Assembly: GCA_020630065.1 (NCBI GenBank)
Contig: JAHDCC010000002.1
Span: forward strand, 51,646 to 115,645
Length of the DNA stretch: 64,000 bases
Reading direction: 5' to 3'
Origin: Acidimicrobiales bacterium
Lineage (GTDB): Bacteria; Actinomycetota; Acidimicrobiia; Acidimicrobiales; SZUA-35
Below, one piece after another: positions 27,043 through 36,668 of the stretch. The notes beneath the pieces were generated by a model. It saw nothing but the letters and a program-made list of their open reading frames with translations. It did no database searches and was not told the DNA's origin. Numbering within the stretch: position 1 is the stretch's first letter; the number at the start of each line of letters is the position of its first letter. A program made the position numbers and the translations under genes.

Positions 27043-29223
27043 GTGAGCACTGATGAGATGACCTATCAGGACCTCGAACGCCTGGACGTTTCGCGGCTTA
27101 AAGGAGTCGGCCCAAAAAAGGCGGCGTCACTGGCCGAGCTTGAGATCCGAAACCTGTTCGATCTCTTAACCCACTATCCCCGTCGATATATCGACCGCAC
27201 CAATCAAGCCACGATCGCTGAACTAGTCGAAGGCAAAGAGGCCAGTGTTCTGGTGACGATCAAAAGGACGACCTCCCGTCGGATCAAAGGCGGGAAAGTG
27301 CTCATCAACTCGACCGCGTTTGATGACAGCGGCCAAATCCGGATCACGTTCTTCAACCAACGGTGGAGAGAACGTCAACTAGAAGCCGGCCGTCAAGCCG
27401 TGATCTACGGAAAAGTCGACATGTACCGTGGGCAGCGCCAAATGACTAACCCCATAGTCGACCTAGTCGGGGACAAGACCGGCCGAATAGTGCCCGTTTA
27501 TCCTCAGTCAGAAAAAGCGGGTCTTCATTCGTGGGATATCGCCGAATGGGTAGCGGAAACGCTCCGTCGTTCGTTACCACCCGCTGGACGAGGCATCGTG
27601 GACCCGCTGCCTGAATACTTGCTGGACCGTCACGACTTCATACGGCGCGATGCTGCTATTGCGGGCATTCACAGTCCAGAATCTATGGCCGAGGTCGGAA
27701 GTTCCCGGCGCAGGCTGGTCTTTGATGAACTGCTTCGTTTACAGCTTGCTCTTGTCTTACGTAAACGGGCGATTGAACGTACAGCAAAAGGTGTTGCTCA
27801 TGCCATCGACGGACCCTTAGTCGAGCAGTTCGTCGCCGGGTTGCCTTTCGATTTAACCGGCGCCCAACAACGCTCGATCGACGAGATCAATCAAGATTTA
27901 GCGCGACCCATTCCGATGCATCGACTGTTGCAAGGTGACGTAGGGGCAGGAAAAACTCTGGTAGCGGTCGCCGCTATGCTCGCCGCGGTCGACGGGGGGC
28001 ATCAAGCGGCCATGATGGCGCCAACCGAAGTCTTGGCAGAACAACACTACGCCGGTATAAGTAAACTCTTGGCCGACTTGACGGTGAGCGACGACTCAAA
28101 TTTGTTTGCCGAACGCCCCCTCAAAGTGGAGTTGCTGACGAACCGACTAGGTGCAGCGGATCGAAAACGAATACTGTCAGAACTCCTTCTAGGCACGATC
28201 GATATCGCGATCGGCACCCACTCGCTGATCCAAGAAAGCGTAATGTTCGGGTCACTAGGGGTAGTAGTGATTGATGAACAGCACCGGTTTGGAGTTGAAC
28301 AGCGAGCAGCCCTCAAAGAACAGAGCTACACCGAAGAAACACCGGACGTCTTAGTGATGACGGCTACTCCGATTCCCAGAACCGCCGCCATGACGGTATA
28401 CGGCGACCTGGACGTTTCTGTCCTGAATGAACTCCCACCAGGGAGGACGCCAATCACTACCCACTGGGTGCAAGCCCCCGGGATGTTAGACGAAGCTCCA
28501 ACCGAACTCGAAGCTTCCGCTGCGTTGGAACAGATGTGGGACGAAGTCCGATCAGAAATTTCTTCAGGTCGACAGGTCTATGTGGTCTGCCCACTGATCG
28601 ATGAATCAGAGAAACTACAAGTCGCGTCAGCCGACGCGATCTTCGAACGACTAGGTTCTGTCGAACTTTCCGACTTCAACGTCGGGCTGTTACACGGCCG
28701 AGTATCGGCCGCAGAAAAAGACCAGACAATGGATCTTTTTCGTGAAGGGCATCTGGACGTCTTAGTGGCAACTACAGTCATCGAAGTTGGTGTCGATGTT
28801 CCGAACGCGACCGTAATGATAATTCTAGATGCCAACCGTTTCGGGATAGCCCAGCTTCATCAGCTCAGAGGTCGAGTGGGGCGAGGCGCCCACATGTCGA
28901 GCTGTTGGTTGGTGGGTGAAGCGACCACCGAATCAGGCGAAGCCCGGCTTCAAGCGTTGGTTGACTCAACCGACGGTTTTGCGTTGGCCGAAGTTGACCT
29001 CGACCTACGAGGCGAAGGCACAATATTGGGTGAACGGCAGAAAGGTCGAAATGACCTCAAGTTGGCGTCTCTCCGTCGAGACAAAGAAGCGATCCAACAT
29101 GCCCGTGAAGCAGCGATTGAATTAGTGGACGCTGACCCCATGCTGGCAAAGAACACAGAACTAGCCCAAGAGTTAGAACTATTCCTCGATGAGGAAAGTG
29201 CAGAGTTTCTACTCAAAGGCTAG
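27043..29223 (+). CDS. recG: ATP-dependent DNA helicase RecG
   Basis: Branched-DNA translocase for replication-fork rescue and recombination, about 726 residues. Order: helix-hairpin-helix start (LKGVGPKKAASLAELEI), YPRRYIDRT, wedge OB domain (VLVTIKRTTSRRIKGGK, ITFFNQRW, YGKVDMYRGQRQMTNP), helicase domain with QGDVGAGKTLVAVAAM (Walker A), MAPTEVLAEQH, IAIGTHSLIQE, VVIDEQHRFGVEQR (DEQH box), VMTATPIPRT, then LLHGRVSAAEKDQTM, ATTVIEVGVDVPNA and QLRGRVGRG. All catalytic motifs are present. The frame opens at TTG 27004, but GTG 27043 fits the promoter and the family start better. Confidence 0.95.
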   Translation: MSTDEMTYQDLERLDVSRLKGVGPKKAASLAELEIRNLFDLLTHYPRRYIDRTNQATIAELVEGKEASVLVTIKRTTSRRIKGGKVLINSTAFDDSGQIRITFFNQRWRERQLEAGRQAVIYGKVDMYRGQRQMTNPIVDLVGDKTGRIVPVYPQSEKAGLHSWDIAEWVAETLRRSLPPAGRGIVDPLPEYLLDRHDFIRRDAAIAGIHSPESMAEVGSSRRRLVFDELLRLQLALVLRKRAIERTAKGVAHAIDGPLVEQFVAGLPFDLTGAQQRSIDEINQDLARPIPMHRLLQGDVGAGKTLVAVAAMLAAVDGGHQAAMMAPTEVLAEQHYAGISKLLADLTVSDDSNLFAERPLKVELLTNRLGAADRKRILSELLLGTIDIAIGTHSLIQESVMFGSLGVVVIDEQHRFGVEQRAALKEQSYTEETPDVLVMTATPIPRTAAMTVYGDLDVSVLNELPPGRTPITTHWVQAPGMLDEAPTELEASAALEQMWDEVRSEISSGRQVYVVCPLIDESEKLQVASADAIFERLGSVELSDFNVGLLHGRVSAAEKDQTMDLFREGHLDVLVATTVIEVGVDVPNATVMIILDANRFGIAQLHQLRGRVGRGAHMSSCWLVGEATTESGEARLQALVDSTDGFALAEVDLDLRGEGTILGERQKGRNDLKLASLRRDKEAIQHAREAAIELVDADPMLAKNTELAQELELFLDEESAEFLLKG

Positions 29224-29227
29224 TTAC

Positions 29228-30229
29228 CTAGCTGATGAGTACGACGTCTGTTTCTACCGCCGCGTGGTCGCTACCTTGTAGCTCACGGACATCCACCGAC
29301 AGAGTCTCAAAATGGTCGGTGACTAGAACATGATCTAACCGCAGAAAAGGAATGGTTCGTTGTGCCGACTGTTGCCGTCGCGCCGTTGGCCACGTGTTAT
29401 CCAAACCACAGCCCTTATCATCGTGCACGTCACGCCAGCCGTTATCTAGCAGTTCCCGGAACGGCTTGTGATCTTCGGTGGCGTTGAAATCTCCGGCTAG
29501 CACTGTCGGAACATCGAGGGGAACGGTTCGTAATTCCTCGAACTGGGTACGCCATCTCATGGCCGTATACGAGTCGATTGGTGCCTGAGTATGAACCCCC
29601 ACAACTCGGAAAGGTCCGTAGGGGGAATCAACGGTCGCTCCCAATGTCGGAACACCTGAAACCGGAAAGTTCTCGACATCTGACAGCGGCCAGCGACTAA
29701 AAATCGCTGACCCGTTAGTTTCGGGCACCAGACGGTGTGATTGGAACGGGTACTGTTCGTCCAGAAGCGGGTCCAAGTCCTCGAGAAACCAAAACGCGGC
29801 TTCGGATAAGACCAAAACATCGGCATTGGTTTCTAACGCAAAGGCCGCCACGTCCGTCGAGGTCGCCCCATCGCCCAACACATTGCTGGCAACCACTTTA
29901 ATGGCGTCATCATGGTGAGTAGGCCCACAGCCGATGATCGCGTCATGGGGAGCCACCGTCGCCAAGTACACAGCTGTGAGTGCTGCCACGGCTGCCCGCA
30001 ATACGGTGCTTTTACTAGCAGCCGACATCAGCCCTCCCATAACTATGGGGACTGCTAGTAGAGGTGTGAGGCCTGCGATCAAAATCGGTATCGGGCGTGT
30101 AATCGATGCATACCGAGTGAACAACACCCCGATGATACCGACGACTAGCAGCCATCCGGCCACGGCCGAAATCCAGCGTACTGGTCGTCGAGGTATCTGA
30201 CGAGGAGAGTGAGCGTGGTTCTCAGCCAA
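29228..30229 (-). CDS. membrane-anchored endonuclease/exonuclease/phosphatase (EEP) family protein
   Basis: A 333-residue protein. The first about 95 residues carry three transmembrane helices (about 20-40, 45-65, 77-92), and the rest is an EEP catalytic domain on the outer face: VVASNVLGDGA, VLVLSEAAF (metal-binding Glu), FRVVGVHTQAP, VLAGDFNATEDH (catalytic Asp and Asn), DHVLVTDHF and GSDHAAVETDV (Asp-His). Such proteins act on phosphodiesters such as nucleic acids or phospholipids; the substrate is not known. TTG 30229 starts 14 nt after the stop of the large secreted protein, so they probably form one transcript. Confidence 0.8.
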   Translation of the reverse strand: MAENHAHSPRQIPRRPVRWISAVAGWLLVVGIIGVLFTRYASITRPIPILIAGLTPLLAVPIVMGGLMSAASKSTVLRAAVAALTAVYLATVAPHDAIIGCGPTHHDDAIKVVASNVLGDGATSTDVAAFALETNADVLVLSEAAFWFLEDLDPLLDEQYPFQSHRLVPETNGSAIFSRWPLSDVENFPVSGVPTLGATVDSPYGPFRVVGVHTQAPIDSYTAMRWRTQFEELRTVPLDVPTVLAGDFNATEDHKPFRELLDNGWRDVHDDKGCGLDNTWPTARRQQSAQRTIPFLRLDHVLVTDHFETLSVDVRELQGSDHAAVETDVVLIS

Positions 30230-30243
30230 ATTTAGCGGAACCC

Positions 30244-33006
30244 TTACTGGTTGGTGTTAACAACAATGGGTTCGCTCCATGAATCAGATCCGGCGAATCG
30301 TATTCTGATCGTGTAGGCCGTTGCAGGGTCGAGATCTCGAAGCGTGTACCACCGGCGATCGTGTTGAGCGACGATTTGTCCATTGACTTCGATATCGACG
30401 TCACCGACCGATTGCCAGTTCAAAACTATTCTAGACCGGTCTGTAAACGTAGACCGCAAACCTTCAGGTAGCACCTCGGTCTCTTCGGTTGTGACGTCGC
30501 ATTCGAGGGTGGCGACTACCGTGTTGCCGTTGCGGGCTTCGATGAAGTATTGGATAGTTCCGGTTCGGTCGGTGTCGGTGAAGATGCGGTCGGTGCCGGT
30601 TGGGGCCGACCGCCAGTAGTTGGTTCCGCCGTTGATGCTTCGTCGGATCACGAATTTGTCTGGGTCGGTATTTGTTTCCCAGCTGATCTCCACAGTTTGG
30701 CCGTCACGAACCGCCGAACAAGCCAGAAACGAAATTTCTTCTTCGATGGTTGGAATGTTGCCAGAGTCGAGCCCGCCTGCGTCGTATGCAACGATGGTAA
30801 ATTCAGAAGCTTTGCGGTCGGAGCCTTCAAGTAGAAAAGTCGAATCGATAGTACGTCCGACTAGTTCGCCAGTGGCCCGTTCATACACTTCATAGCGCAC
30901 GACTCCACGATTATCGGTTGCCCCGCCCCACCGCAAAATCGTCGAATTTTCTTGTGGTTGAACCGATTTCCATTGCGGACCTGTCGGGGCTTCGGTATCG
31001 CTCGGCGGTGTAGCCGGCGTGGGTGAAGCCGGGGTGGCGTATACGCGGATTTCGGAGAGGGACATACGGCCAGTTCTGAGAAGGCGAACGTATTGTGCTT
31101 CGGCTGCCAAATCTGCCCGTTCGATACGTGGCTCGTCTAATAGCCTAGGGCCTGTCCAAACGCGTAAGCCTTCTAAGCCAGCTTCCACACGGTTGGTGGC
31201 TAAAATCGGTTCAGAGGACCGATACACGCGAACTCGATTGTTGAGCTCCCCGAAATTTTCGCTCGGATGGATCTCGATGTAGTCGATGTTGTACGGTTGG
31301 CCGAGGTCTAAATTAAACCAGCTTTCCCCACTATCTGTTCGGGCTACTGAACCGTTGGCAAAAAGAGGATCAGTGTTGCCATCGATAGCGTTGGAGGCTG
31401 AACTGTTTTCGTCGGCGACGGACGATGAAGTAGCGGTAGCGTTTAGTGCGACGTTTACTGGAGCGGCAATCTCGATTGCCGATGACGCGTTGGAAGTCAG
31501 TGAGACGTTCCCAGCCATATCGTAAGCGGCGACTTGCCAGTTGTGTATGCCCGGTTCGACAAATAGATCTTGGTACGAGGTGCCGGATGTGCGGGCGACC
31601 ACCACACCGTCTCGCATGATGACAAACCCGACCTGCGATTCGTTTGAGTTCCAAGCAAGTTCGACGCTGGAGCCATATGCGGCAACCGTCAGATTAGTTG
31701 GAGCATTGGGGGGAGTCTTATCAGTGCTCGTAGCTGGTGTTCGAACTGACTGAGCGGAGCCAACGCCGACTGGGCAGAATCGCAGCAGGTTCCAAGCAGG
31801 TTGCTGCACGCCACCGACATACGAGCTTGAGAATTGTCCGCCGCCCCACAAACAGCCACGTGGGTCTTCGGCCGACGCCCAACCCCCTGCGCCGCCTTTG
31901 GAGTTAACGGTTGGGCTTTCTACCTCGGTGAGAGCATTAGGGTCGATGACCCTCAGGTACCGGTCGATCACGCCGGGAAACTCATCAGAATTACTATGGG
32001 AACAATGGCATCCGACAACGATCATGCCGTCGATTACCTCCACTGTTTGCCCGTCGTTACTGATTTCTTTTGCAGCAAGTGATTCGCCGTCAGATGTTGC
32101 GTGGGCTGTCCAGAAGTGTTTTGCTCCAGCCGTAAACACTTTGTCGCCGTAGACGGCTAGGTCGTTGACGGCTCCGCAATTTATCGACCAGGTGGCGGCA
32201 CAGCGAGGCCCAGGGAATCCGTGATTCCAACCGGCGACCAACGATCCATCCCCATTCAGAGCAGCGAAGGTTTCGGTGTCTGGGGTAGCGTTGATCGACG
32301 AGAAGTATCCTCCAGCAAAAACTCGACCGTTAGAGTCCACATCGATACCCCAAACGCCAGAACCTTCTACGGACGGAGCAAATGATGCGTCGAGCTTCAT
32401 GGTGGTTAGGTCTATCCGAGCTAGGCCAGTCAAAGGCGCTTGAACGCCTCCAACATTAATTGAGGTGAACGACCCTCCCACATATAGAGAGTTGCCGCTC
32501 TTAGCTGCGGTGCGAATCACTCCGCTATTGTTCAGGTCGATCTCTAAAGAAGTGTCAACTAATCCGGTTGCGGGATCAACCAACGCCAAACCGTGTGTGT
32601 TAGGCACCGAATTTACACTGCTGAACTCTCCTATCAGCAGGGCTTGGCCATCAATGTCGACGATGTCGTAGACGGTTCCGTTCGGTTGCGCCAAAAAATC
32701 GGGAACGTATTCCCCGCTGCTGGGATCGAACGCAGCAAGATACGGTCTAGGGATCGTGGCGAAGCTTGAACGATCCCGCACGTTGAGGAAGGCGCCGCCG
32801 ACGAGCATATTGTCGCCAACGTTTTGAATAGCCCAGACCCGGGCATTGATGGTGGTGCTCCGGTTGACGTCCACCCCGTCGACACCATCGGTGAGTGTTG
32901 CCTCTTCAGAATATGTTTGGGCAGCCACTATCGTCTGTGCACCAAACACAAACCCGAACACAGCTGATATAAAAACAAGTACCCGAATTGCACTTTTGCT
33001 GAACAT
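30244..33006 (-). CDS. large secreted protein: beta-propeller, FN3 and discoidin-like domains
   Basis: A 920-residue exported protein with an N-terminal signal peptide (MFSKSAIRVLVFISAVFGFVFG...VAAQ). Residues about 35-400 have repeats of the kind LYVGGSFTSINVGG and VFAGGYFSSINATP, as in delta-60/propeller proteins. Residues about 430-515 are a fibronectin type III domain (APTNLTVAAYGSSVELAWN). Residues about 515-655 are an F5/8 type C (discoidin) domain (NVALNATATSSSVADENSSA, YIEIHPSENF, RLLRTGRMSLSEIRVYA). Further FN3-like domains follow to the end. It likely binds carbohydrate or surfaces outside the cell. AGGAAG lies 7 nt before ATG 33006. No sorting signal is seen. Confidence 0.8.
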   Translation of the reverse strand: MFSKSAIRVLVFISAVFGFVFGAQTIVAAQTYSEEATLTDGVDGVDVNRSTTINARVWAIQNVGDNMLVGGAFLNVRDRSSFATIPRPYLAAFDPSSGEYVPDFLAQPNGTVYDIVDIDGQALLIGEFSSVNSVPNTHGLALVDPATGLVDTSLEIDLNNSGVIRTAAKSGNSLYVGGSFTSINVGGVQAPLTGLARIDLTTMKLDASFAPSVEGSGVWGIDVDSNGRVFAGGYFSSINATPDTETFAALNGDGSLVAGWNHGFPGPRCAATWSINCGAVNDLAVYGDKVFTAGAKHFWTAHATSDGESLAAKEISNDGQTVEVIDGMIVVGCHCSHSNSDEFPGVIDRYLRVIDPNALTEVESPTVNSKGGAGGWASAEDPRGCLWGGGQFSSSYVGGVQQPAWNLLRFCPVGVGSAQSVRTPATSTDKTPPNAPTNLTVAAYGSSVELAWNSNESQVGFVIMRDGVVVARTSGTSYQDLFVEPGIHNWQVAAYDMAGNVSLTSNASSAIEIAAPVNVALNATATSSSVADENSSASNAIDGNTDPLFANGSVARTDSGESWFNLDLGQPYNIDYIEIHPSENFGELNNRVRVYRSSEPILATNRVEAGLEGLRVWTGPRLLDEPRIERADLAAEAQYVRLLRTGRMSLSEIRVYATPASPTPATPPSDTEAPTGPQWKSVQPQENSTILRWGGATDNRGVVRYEVYERATGELVGRTIDSTFLLEGSDRKASEFTIVAYDAGGLDSGNIPTIEEEISFLACSAVRDGQTVEISWETNTDPDKFVIRRSINGGTNYWRSAPTGTDRIFTDTDRTGTIQYFIEARNGNTVVATLECDVTTEETEVLPEGLRSTFTDRSRIVLNWQSVGDVDIEVNGQIVAQHDRRWYTLRDLDPATAYTIRIRFAGSDSWSEPIVVNTNQ

Positions 33007-33123
33007 GTCGCCGCTTCCTATGCCTGGGTTGAACTAAGGCTAAACTCTAATGCACTTTGTCTGTATGAGGTTCAGATTGGGTGGTTTGACTAGTTGGCTA
33101 TTGGGGCAAATCGGCCGGCTCTC

Positions 33124-33144
33124 GTCAACCCCTCTAGGGTTGAC
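33124..33144. terminator. hairpin in the gap after the transglutaminase operon
   Basis: GTCAACCC-ctcta-GGGTTGAC is a perfect 8-bp inverted repeat. It lies just downstream of the minus-strand transglutaminase gene that ends the four-gene operon, and before the secreted-protein gene. A second small one, TTACCT-agcg-AGGTAA, sits at 33155-33170. No U-tract, so terminator function is likely but not certain. Confidence 0.45.
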
Positions 33145-33197
33145 TATAGTGAAATTACCTAGCGAGGTAAGCAGTCTATGATTCGACAGTTGGGGGG

Positions 33198-34097
33198 CTA
33201 TGAAACCGATTCGGGCATGGGGATTACGTCGACCGAGACCAGCATTTCGGTTTCGGTAGCATTGGTAAACACGATGCCTTTTAAGGGTGTGATATCGCTG
33301 TAGTCCCGGCCCCTGGCCGTGGTGACGTATCGCTTTGAGATGAGCTGATCGTTGGTAGGGTCCACCCCCATCCAGAGGTTTCCGCCAAGGTATACGTCGA
33401 CCCAGGCATGTGACTGGTCAGCTCCAGCCAACTTTGGCTGGCCCGGTGGCGGCTGGGTTTCGAGATAGCCCGACACGTATCTGGCTGCGACACCAATGGA
33501 ACGCAACGCTCCAATCATCAAGTGGGCAAAATCTTGGCAAACGCCTGCCCGTTTTTCTAGAACCTCGTCGATTGGGGTTGAGACGTCAGTAGCTTCCGGG
33601 GAAAATTCGAACTCGCTGAAGATAACGTGGGCCAACCGAGTAGTCACATCCAACAAAGAACTTTTGGGCGGCAGACAGTCTTGCGCGAACTCTTGGAGTC
33701 TGTCACTGGCCGCAACCCGTGGAGAGTCAAGCCGGAACTGGGATGCGGAAACGTCGTCAGGGTGATCCGACGATGCTAAGGCGTCTAATGTGGTTTGCCA
33801 ATCCTGGCTTGCGGCGACGGTGTGACCGAAATCGGTGATGCGTTGACTGGTATCAACCAAACTTTCGCTCAGTACATCGAGCTCATGATGATTCTGATGA
33901 ATCGAATAAAAAAATACTTGGTTGCCGAAAAAATCGGTTCGTTCTCGAACCTGGTCTGGCTGAGGGGAAACACTCACCGACCGTTGTAGACAGGACTGGC
34001 CTTCTCCATCGATAGGGAACTGATGTACCTGGCCGTAGCTCGATTCCACTGGACGGTCATAGGTGTAATTCGTTCGGTGTGTGACCTGATATCTCAT
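33198..34097 (-). CDS. transglutaminase-like protein (Bact_transglu_N plus core)
   Basis: A 299-residue cytosolic protein, last gene of the four-gene operon. The N-terminal domain begins MRYQVTHRTNYTYDRPV as in bacterial transglutaminase-like proteins of this cluster. The core has a full Cys-His-Asp triad: Cys in KRAGVCQDFAHL (about 187), His in QSHAWVDVYL (about 232) and Asp in MGVDPTNDQ (about 246). In this context such proteins are predicted to act as peptidases or amide-forming enzymes, not necessarily as cross-linkers. The start ATG overlaps the stop of the preceding ATP-grasp gene (ATGA), so the two are translationally coupled. Confidence 0.88.
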   Translation of the reverse strand: MRYQVTHRTNYTYDRPVESSYGQVHQFPIDGEGQSCLQRSVSVSPQPDQVRERTDFFGNQVFFYSIHQNHHELDVLSESLVDTSQRITDFGHTVAASQDWQTTLDALASSDHPDDVSASQFRLDSPRVAASDRLQEFAQDCLPPKSSLLDVTTRLAHVIFSEFEFSPEATDVSTPIDEVLEKRAGVCQDFAHLMIGALRSIGVAARYVSGYLETQPPPGQPKLAGADQSHAWVDVYLGGNLWMGVDPTNDQLISKRYVTTARGRDYSDITPLKGIVFTNATETEMLVSVDVIPMPESVS

Positions 34098-36655
34098 AGC
34101 AGGTTCGGGATAGTGATCGACTGTTGAAGGGTTATGTGCGGGAAGTCTTCGTCGCTTAGGCCACTCGAAAGCTCCGCCAGTGTGCTGATCATTTGGGTAG
34201 TGAACTGCTGAAGGTCTGTTCGGGCGGTAACTGTTTCGTCTACCCGAGTTAGGGTTTCGACGTCGACGGCCAGAAGAAGTCCGAGAGCCTTCTCATAGGC
34301 TTTCAGAGTCCTGACCCGTGGTTTGTCGAGCGGAGTGAGTTCAGCCAGCAAATCAAGATCTTCGGCCAGGCGGTCTAGTTGGAACACCACAGACCGGGGG
34401 TTGTCTTTAGCAAAAATTAGCAAATTGATAGCCGAGGATGCGTGCGCGCCAGAGCGATATCTACGTCGATATGTGATGCTGCTTTCCGACGCCGACAACA
34501 ATGAAAGCACAATCAGTTTCTCTGTTTGTTGGCTATAGCTTTGCTCTAAACAAGACTGTAGTAGACGCAAAGTTTGGGTGGCCCGTTCGATGCGTCGCCC
34601 GATGTCGAGATAACACCACGCCGGGTCCCGAACAAGTGACTCTGCCCCGATGCCGGACAGTGCTAGCAGCTCACTGAGGATCCGCCCCAACGACCGTTGT
34701 ATCGCCTCTTCTCGGTCGTTGAACTGGGCGTGGCCAAACTCAATAAGATGTTGTTGGAGGGAGCCAGCAACCAGCCAGTTATCGCGAGACATCTGTTCAC
34801 GGACTACCTCAGAACCAGAAAGAAGACGGTCGATGCTATGGCGAATCGACCCCGACCGTTCCGGGTCAACGATAAGGCTAAAAAGTTCTTCGACAGGATT
34901 GGTAGTAGCACCGTTGTCGGTAAACCCTGGATAGGTGGCTGTGACATGGGTGATCGCTCGAAGTGACACGTCAAGCGATTCCAGCCCTGGTCCCGGACGG
35001 CTGTCTTGGAAATCGAGGCGTCTCCGATTGACCGAACGGATAATACGGGCCGCGGCTTCAGCCCGTTCCGCGTATCGGCCTAGCCAAAACAAGTTCTCGG
35101 CAGCACGAGAGGACAAACTTTCGGCCGCGTCACTGTCAAGCCGAGTGTTCAGGTTAAGGTCAACAAAATCGTTGGCCCCTGCGGTAGCCTGCGTACCCCG
35201 TAGCACCCACGTATCTTTAGCCGCTGCGCCGCTCCGGTTTGTCACATGTAGCGTTTCGTTTTTGTTAGCGACTCTGGTCAGCCCGCCCGGCAACACATAG
35301 TAGGTATCGGCATCAGCGACCGCGAAGGTTCGAAGAACGCTTCGACGCCGTGAAGGGTTACCCCCGATAAAGGTTGGCGTTGTCGCCGGTTCGATTCGTT
35401 CTTGACCAACCCAAAGGTGTGGTCGTTTCTTGATTCGTTCGATCAGTTCAGCAGACTCGACAGATGATAGTTCCGAACCGAAAACGGTTTCGCTTTCTAA
35501 CAATCTTGAGGTAGGTCGGATCACCATGTCGGACAAATTGGACACAACATGCGACATCGATGCAGGGTCGCCACACCACCATGACTGTGCGCTGCGAAGG
35601 AGCAGGTCTTCGCCAAAGAAATAGCGGCAAAGTTCTGGGAGATATGCATTCAACCCGTTGTTCTCACACACGCCCGAACCAATAGGGTTCACGACGCTTA
35701 CCGTGCCACGACGGCACGCTTCGTTCAATCCGGTCACCCCTAGCTGAGAGTCGCCTCGAAGTTCTAGCGGGTCACAAAACCAGCCGTCAACTCTTCGCAC
35801 GATAATATGGACCGGTTTTGGGCCCGAGATGCTTTGCATCCAGATCGACCCGTCCCTCATCGAAAGATCGCTACCCTCAACTAGCGGGATGCCAAGCTCG
35901 GCCGCCAAAAAGGCGTGCTCGAACGCAGTCTCAGATAGTACGCCAGGGGAAAGAACAACCGCCCTTGGTTTGTCAACTCCCGCCGGGGCGACAGCAGACA
36001 ACCCGGCCCGCAACTTTTCGAAGAAAGGCGAGATTCGACGAACGTTGCTCGAACGGTAAAGCCTTGGAAAGAGCTGAGAGATAACCGAACGATCTTCCAT
36101 TGTGTAACCGGCACCTGACGGTACTTGGGTTCGGTCGCTCAACACGGTCCAGGTAGAGTCAGCGCCCCGTACCAGGTCAGAACAGGTGAGGAAAAGCTGT
36201 TTCTCGCCAGGTAACCGAATTCCGTCGTTGGAGCGAAGAAACATAGGGTCGGAAAGAATCATTTCGAGGGGCAACACCCCGCTTGACAGCAGCCGACGTT
36301 CACCGTAGAGATCGGACAAGACAAGGTTTAACAGTTCAGCTCGTTGTATAAAGCCGACTTCTGTCTGATTCCATTCCTGCTCAGGAATGATGGTCGGTAA
36401 CGCGTCGAGCTGCCAACGTCTACGGCTCAGGCTGCCGTCATTGGCGCTGTTGTACGTTACGCCGTCGTGGTCAAGCGCTCCGATCGTTGCCGCCTGCCGC
36501 TGAAGTAACTCGTCGGTTCCGAGTTCGTCTAATTCAGCGACGATGTTTCCCCAATAGGGGCGTATCATCCCATTCGCATCCACGATTTCGTCGTGCGAAC
36601 TTGGGGATGGGTCAAAATTGCTTAAAAACTGTCGAGGGCTAGTCGAGGTCGTCAT
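34094..36655 (-). CDS. circularly permuted ATP-grasp (DUF404/407) fused to alpha-E domain
   Basis: An 853-residue protein. Residues about 50-480 are a circularly permuted ATP-grasp ligase domain (DALPTIIPEQEWNQTEVGF, GLTRVANK, VLSPGVLSETAFEHAFLA, NPIGSGVCENNGLNAYL). Residues about 525-840 are the helical alpha-E (DUF403) domain starting LSSRAAENLFWLGRYAERAEAAAR. Comparative genomics of this family pairing predicts peptide-bond or amide-bond formation on an unknown substrate. Some ATP-grasp loop residues seem less conserved than in its paralogue in the same operon: here the loop reads VIRPTS where the paralogue has VVKPVSGSGG. One of the two may thus be a degenerate partner. It starts 13 nt after the transglutaminase-DUF2126 gene. 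Confidence 0.88.
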   Translation of the reverse strand: MTTSTSPRQFLSNFDPSPSSHDEIVDANGMIRPYWGNIVAELDELGTDELLQRQAATIGALDHDGVTYNSANDGSLSRRRWQLDALPTIIPEQEWNQTEVGFIQRAELLNLVLSDLYGERRLLSSGVLPLEMILSDPMFLRSNDGIRLPGEKQLFLTCSDLVRGADSTWTVLSDRTQVPSGAGYTMEDRSVISQLFPRLYRSSNVRRISPFFEKLRAGLSAVAPAGVDKPRAVVLSPGVLSETAFEHAFLAAELGIPLVEGSDLSMRDGSIWMQSISGPKPVHIIVRRVDGWFCDPLELRGDSQLGVTGLNEACRRGTVSVVNPIGSGVCENNGLNAYLPELCRYFFGEDLLLRSAQSWWCGDPASMSHVVSNLSDMVIRPTSRLLESETVFGSELSSVESAELIERIKKRPHLWVGQERIEPATTPTFIGGNPSRRRSVLRTFAVADADTYYVLPGGLTRVANKNETLHVTNRSGAAAKDTWVLRGTQATAGANDFVDLNLNTRLDSDAAESLSSRAAENLFWLGRYAERAEAAARIIRSVNRRRLDFQDSRPGPGLESLDVSLRAITHVTATYPGFTDNGATTNPVEELFSLIVDPERSGSIRHSIDRLLSGSEVVREQMSRDNWLVAGSLQQHLIEFGHAQFNDREEAIQRSLGRILSELLALSGIGAESLVRDPAWCYLDIGRRIERATQTLRLLQSCLEQSYSQQTEKLIVLSLLSASESSITYRRRYRSGAHASSAINLLIFAKDNPRSVVFQLDRLAEDLDLLAELTPLDKPRVRTLKAYEKALGLLLAVDVETLTRVDETVTARTDLQQFTTQMISTLAELSSGLSDEDFPHITLQQSITIPNLL

Positions 36656-36668
36656 CTAGTTCAACGCC

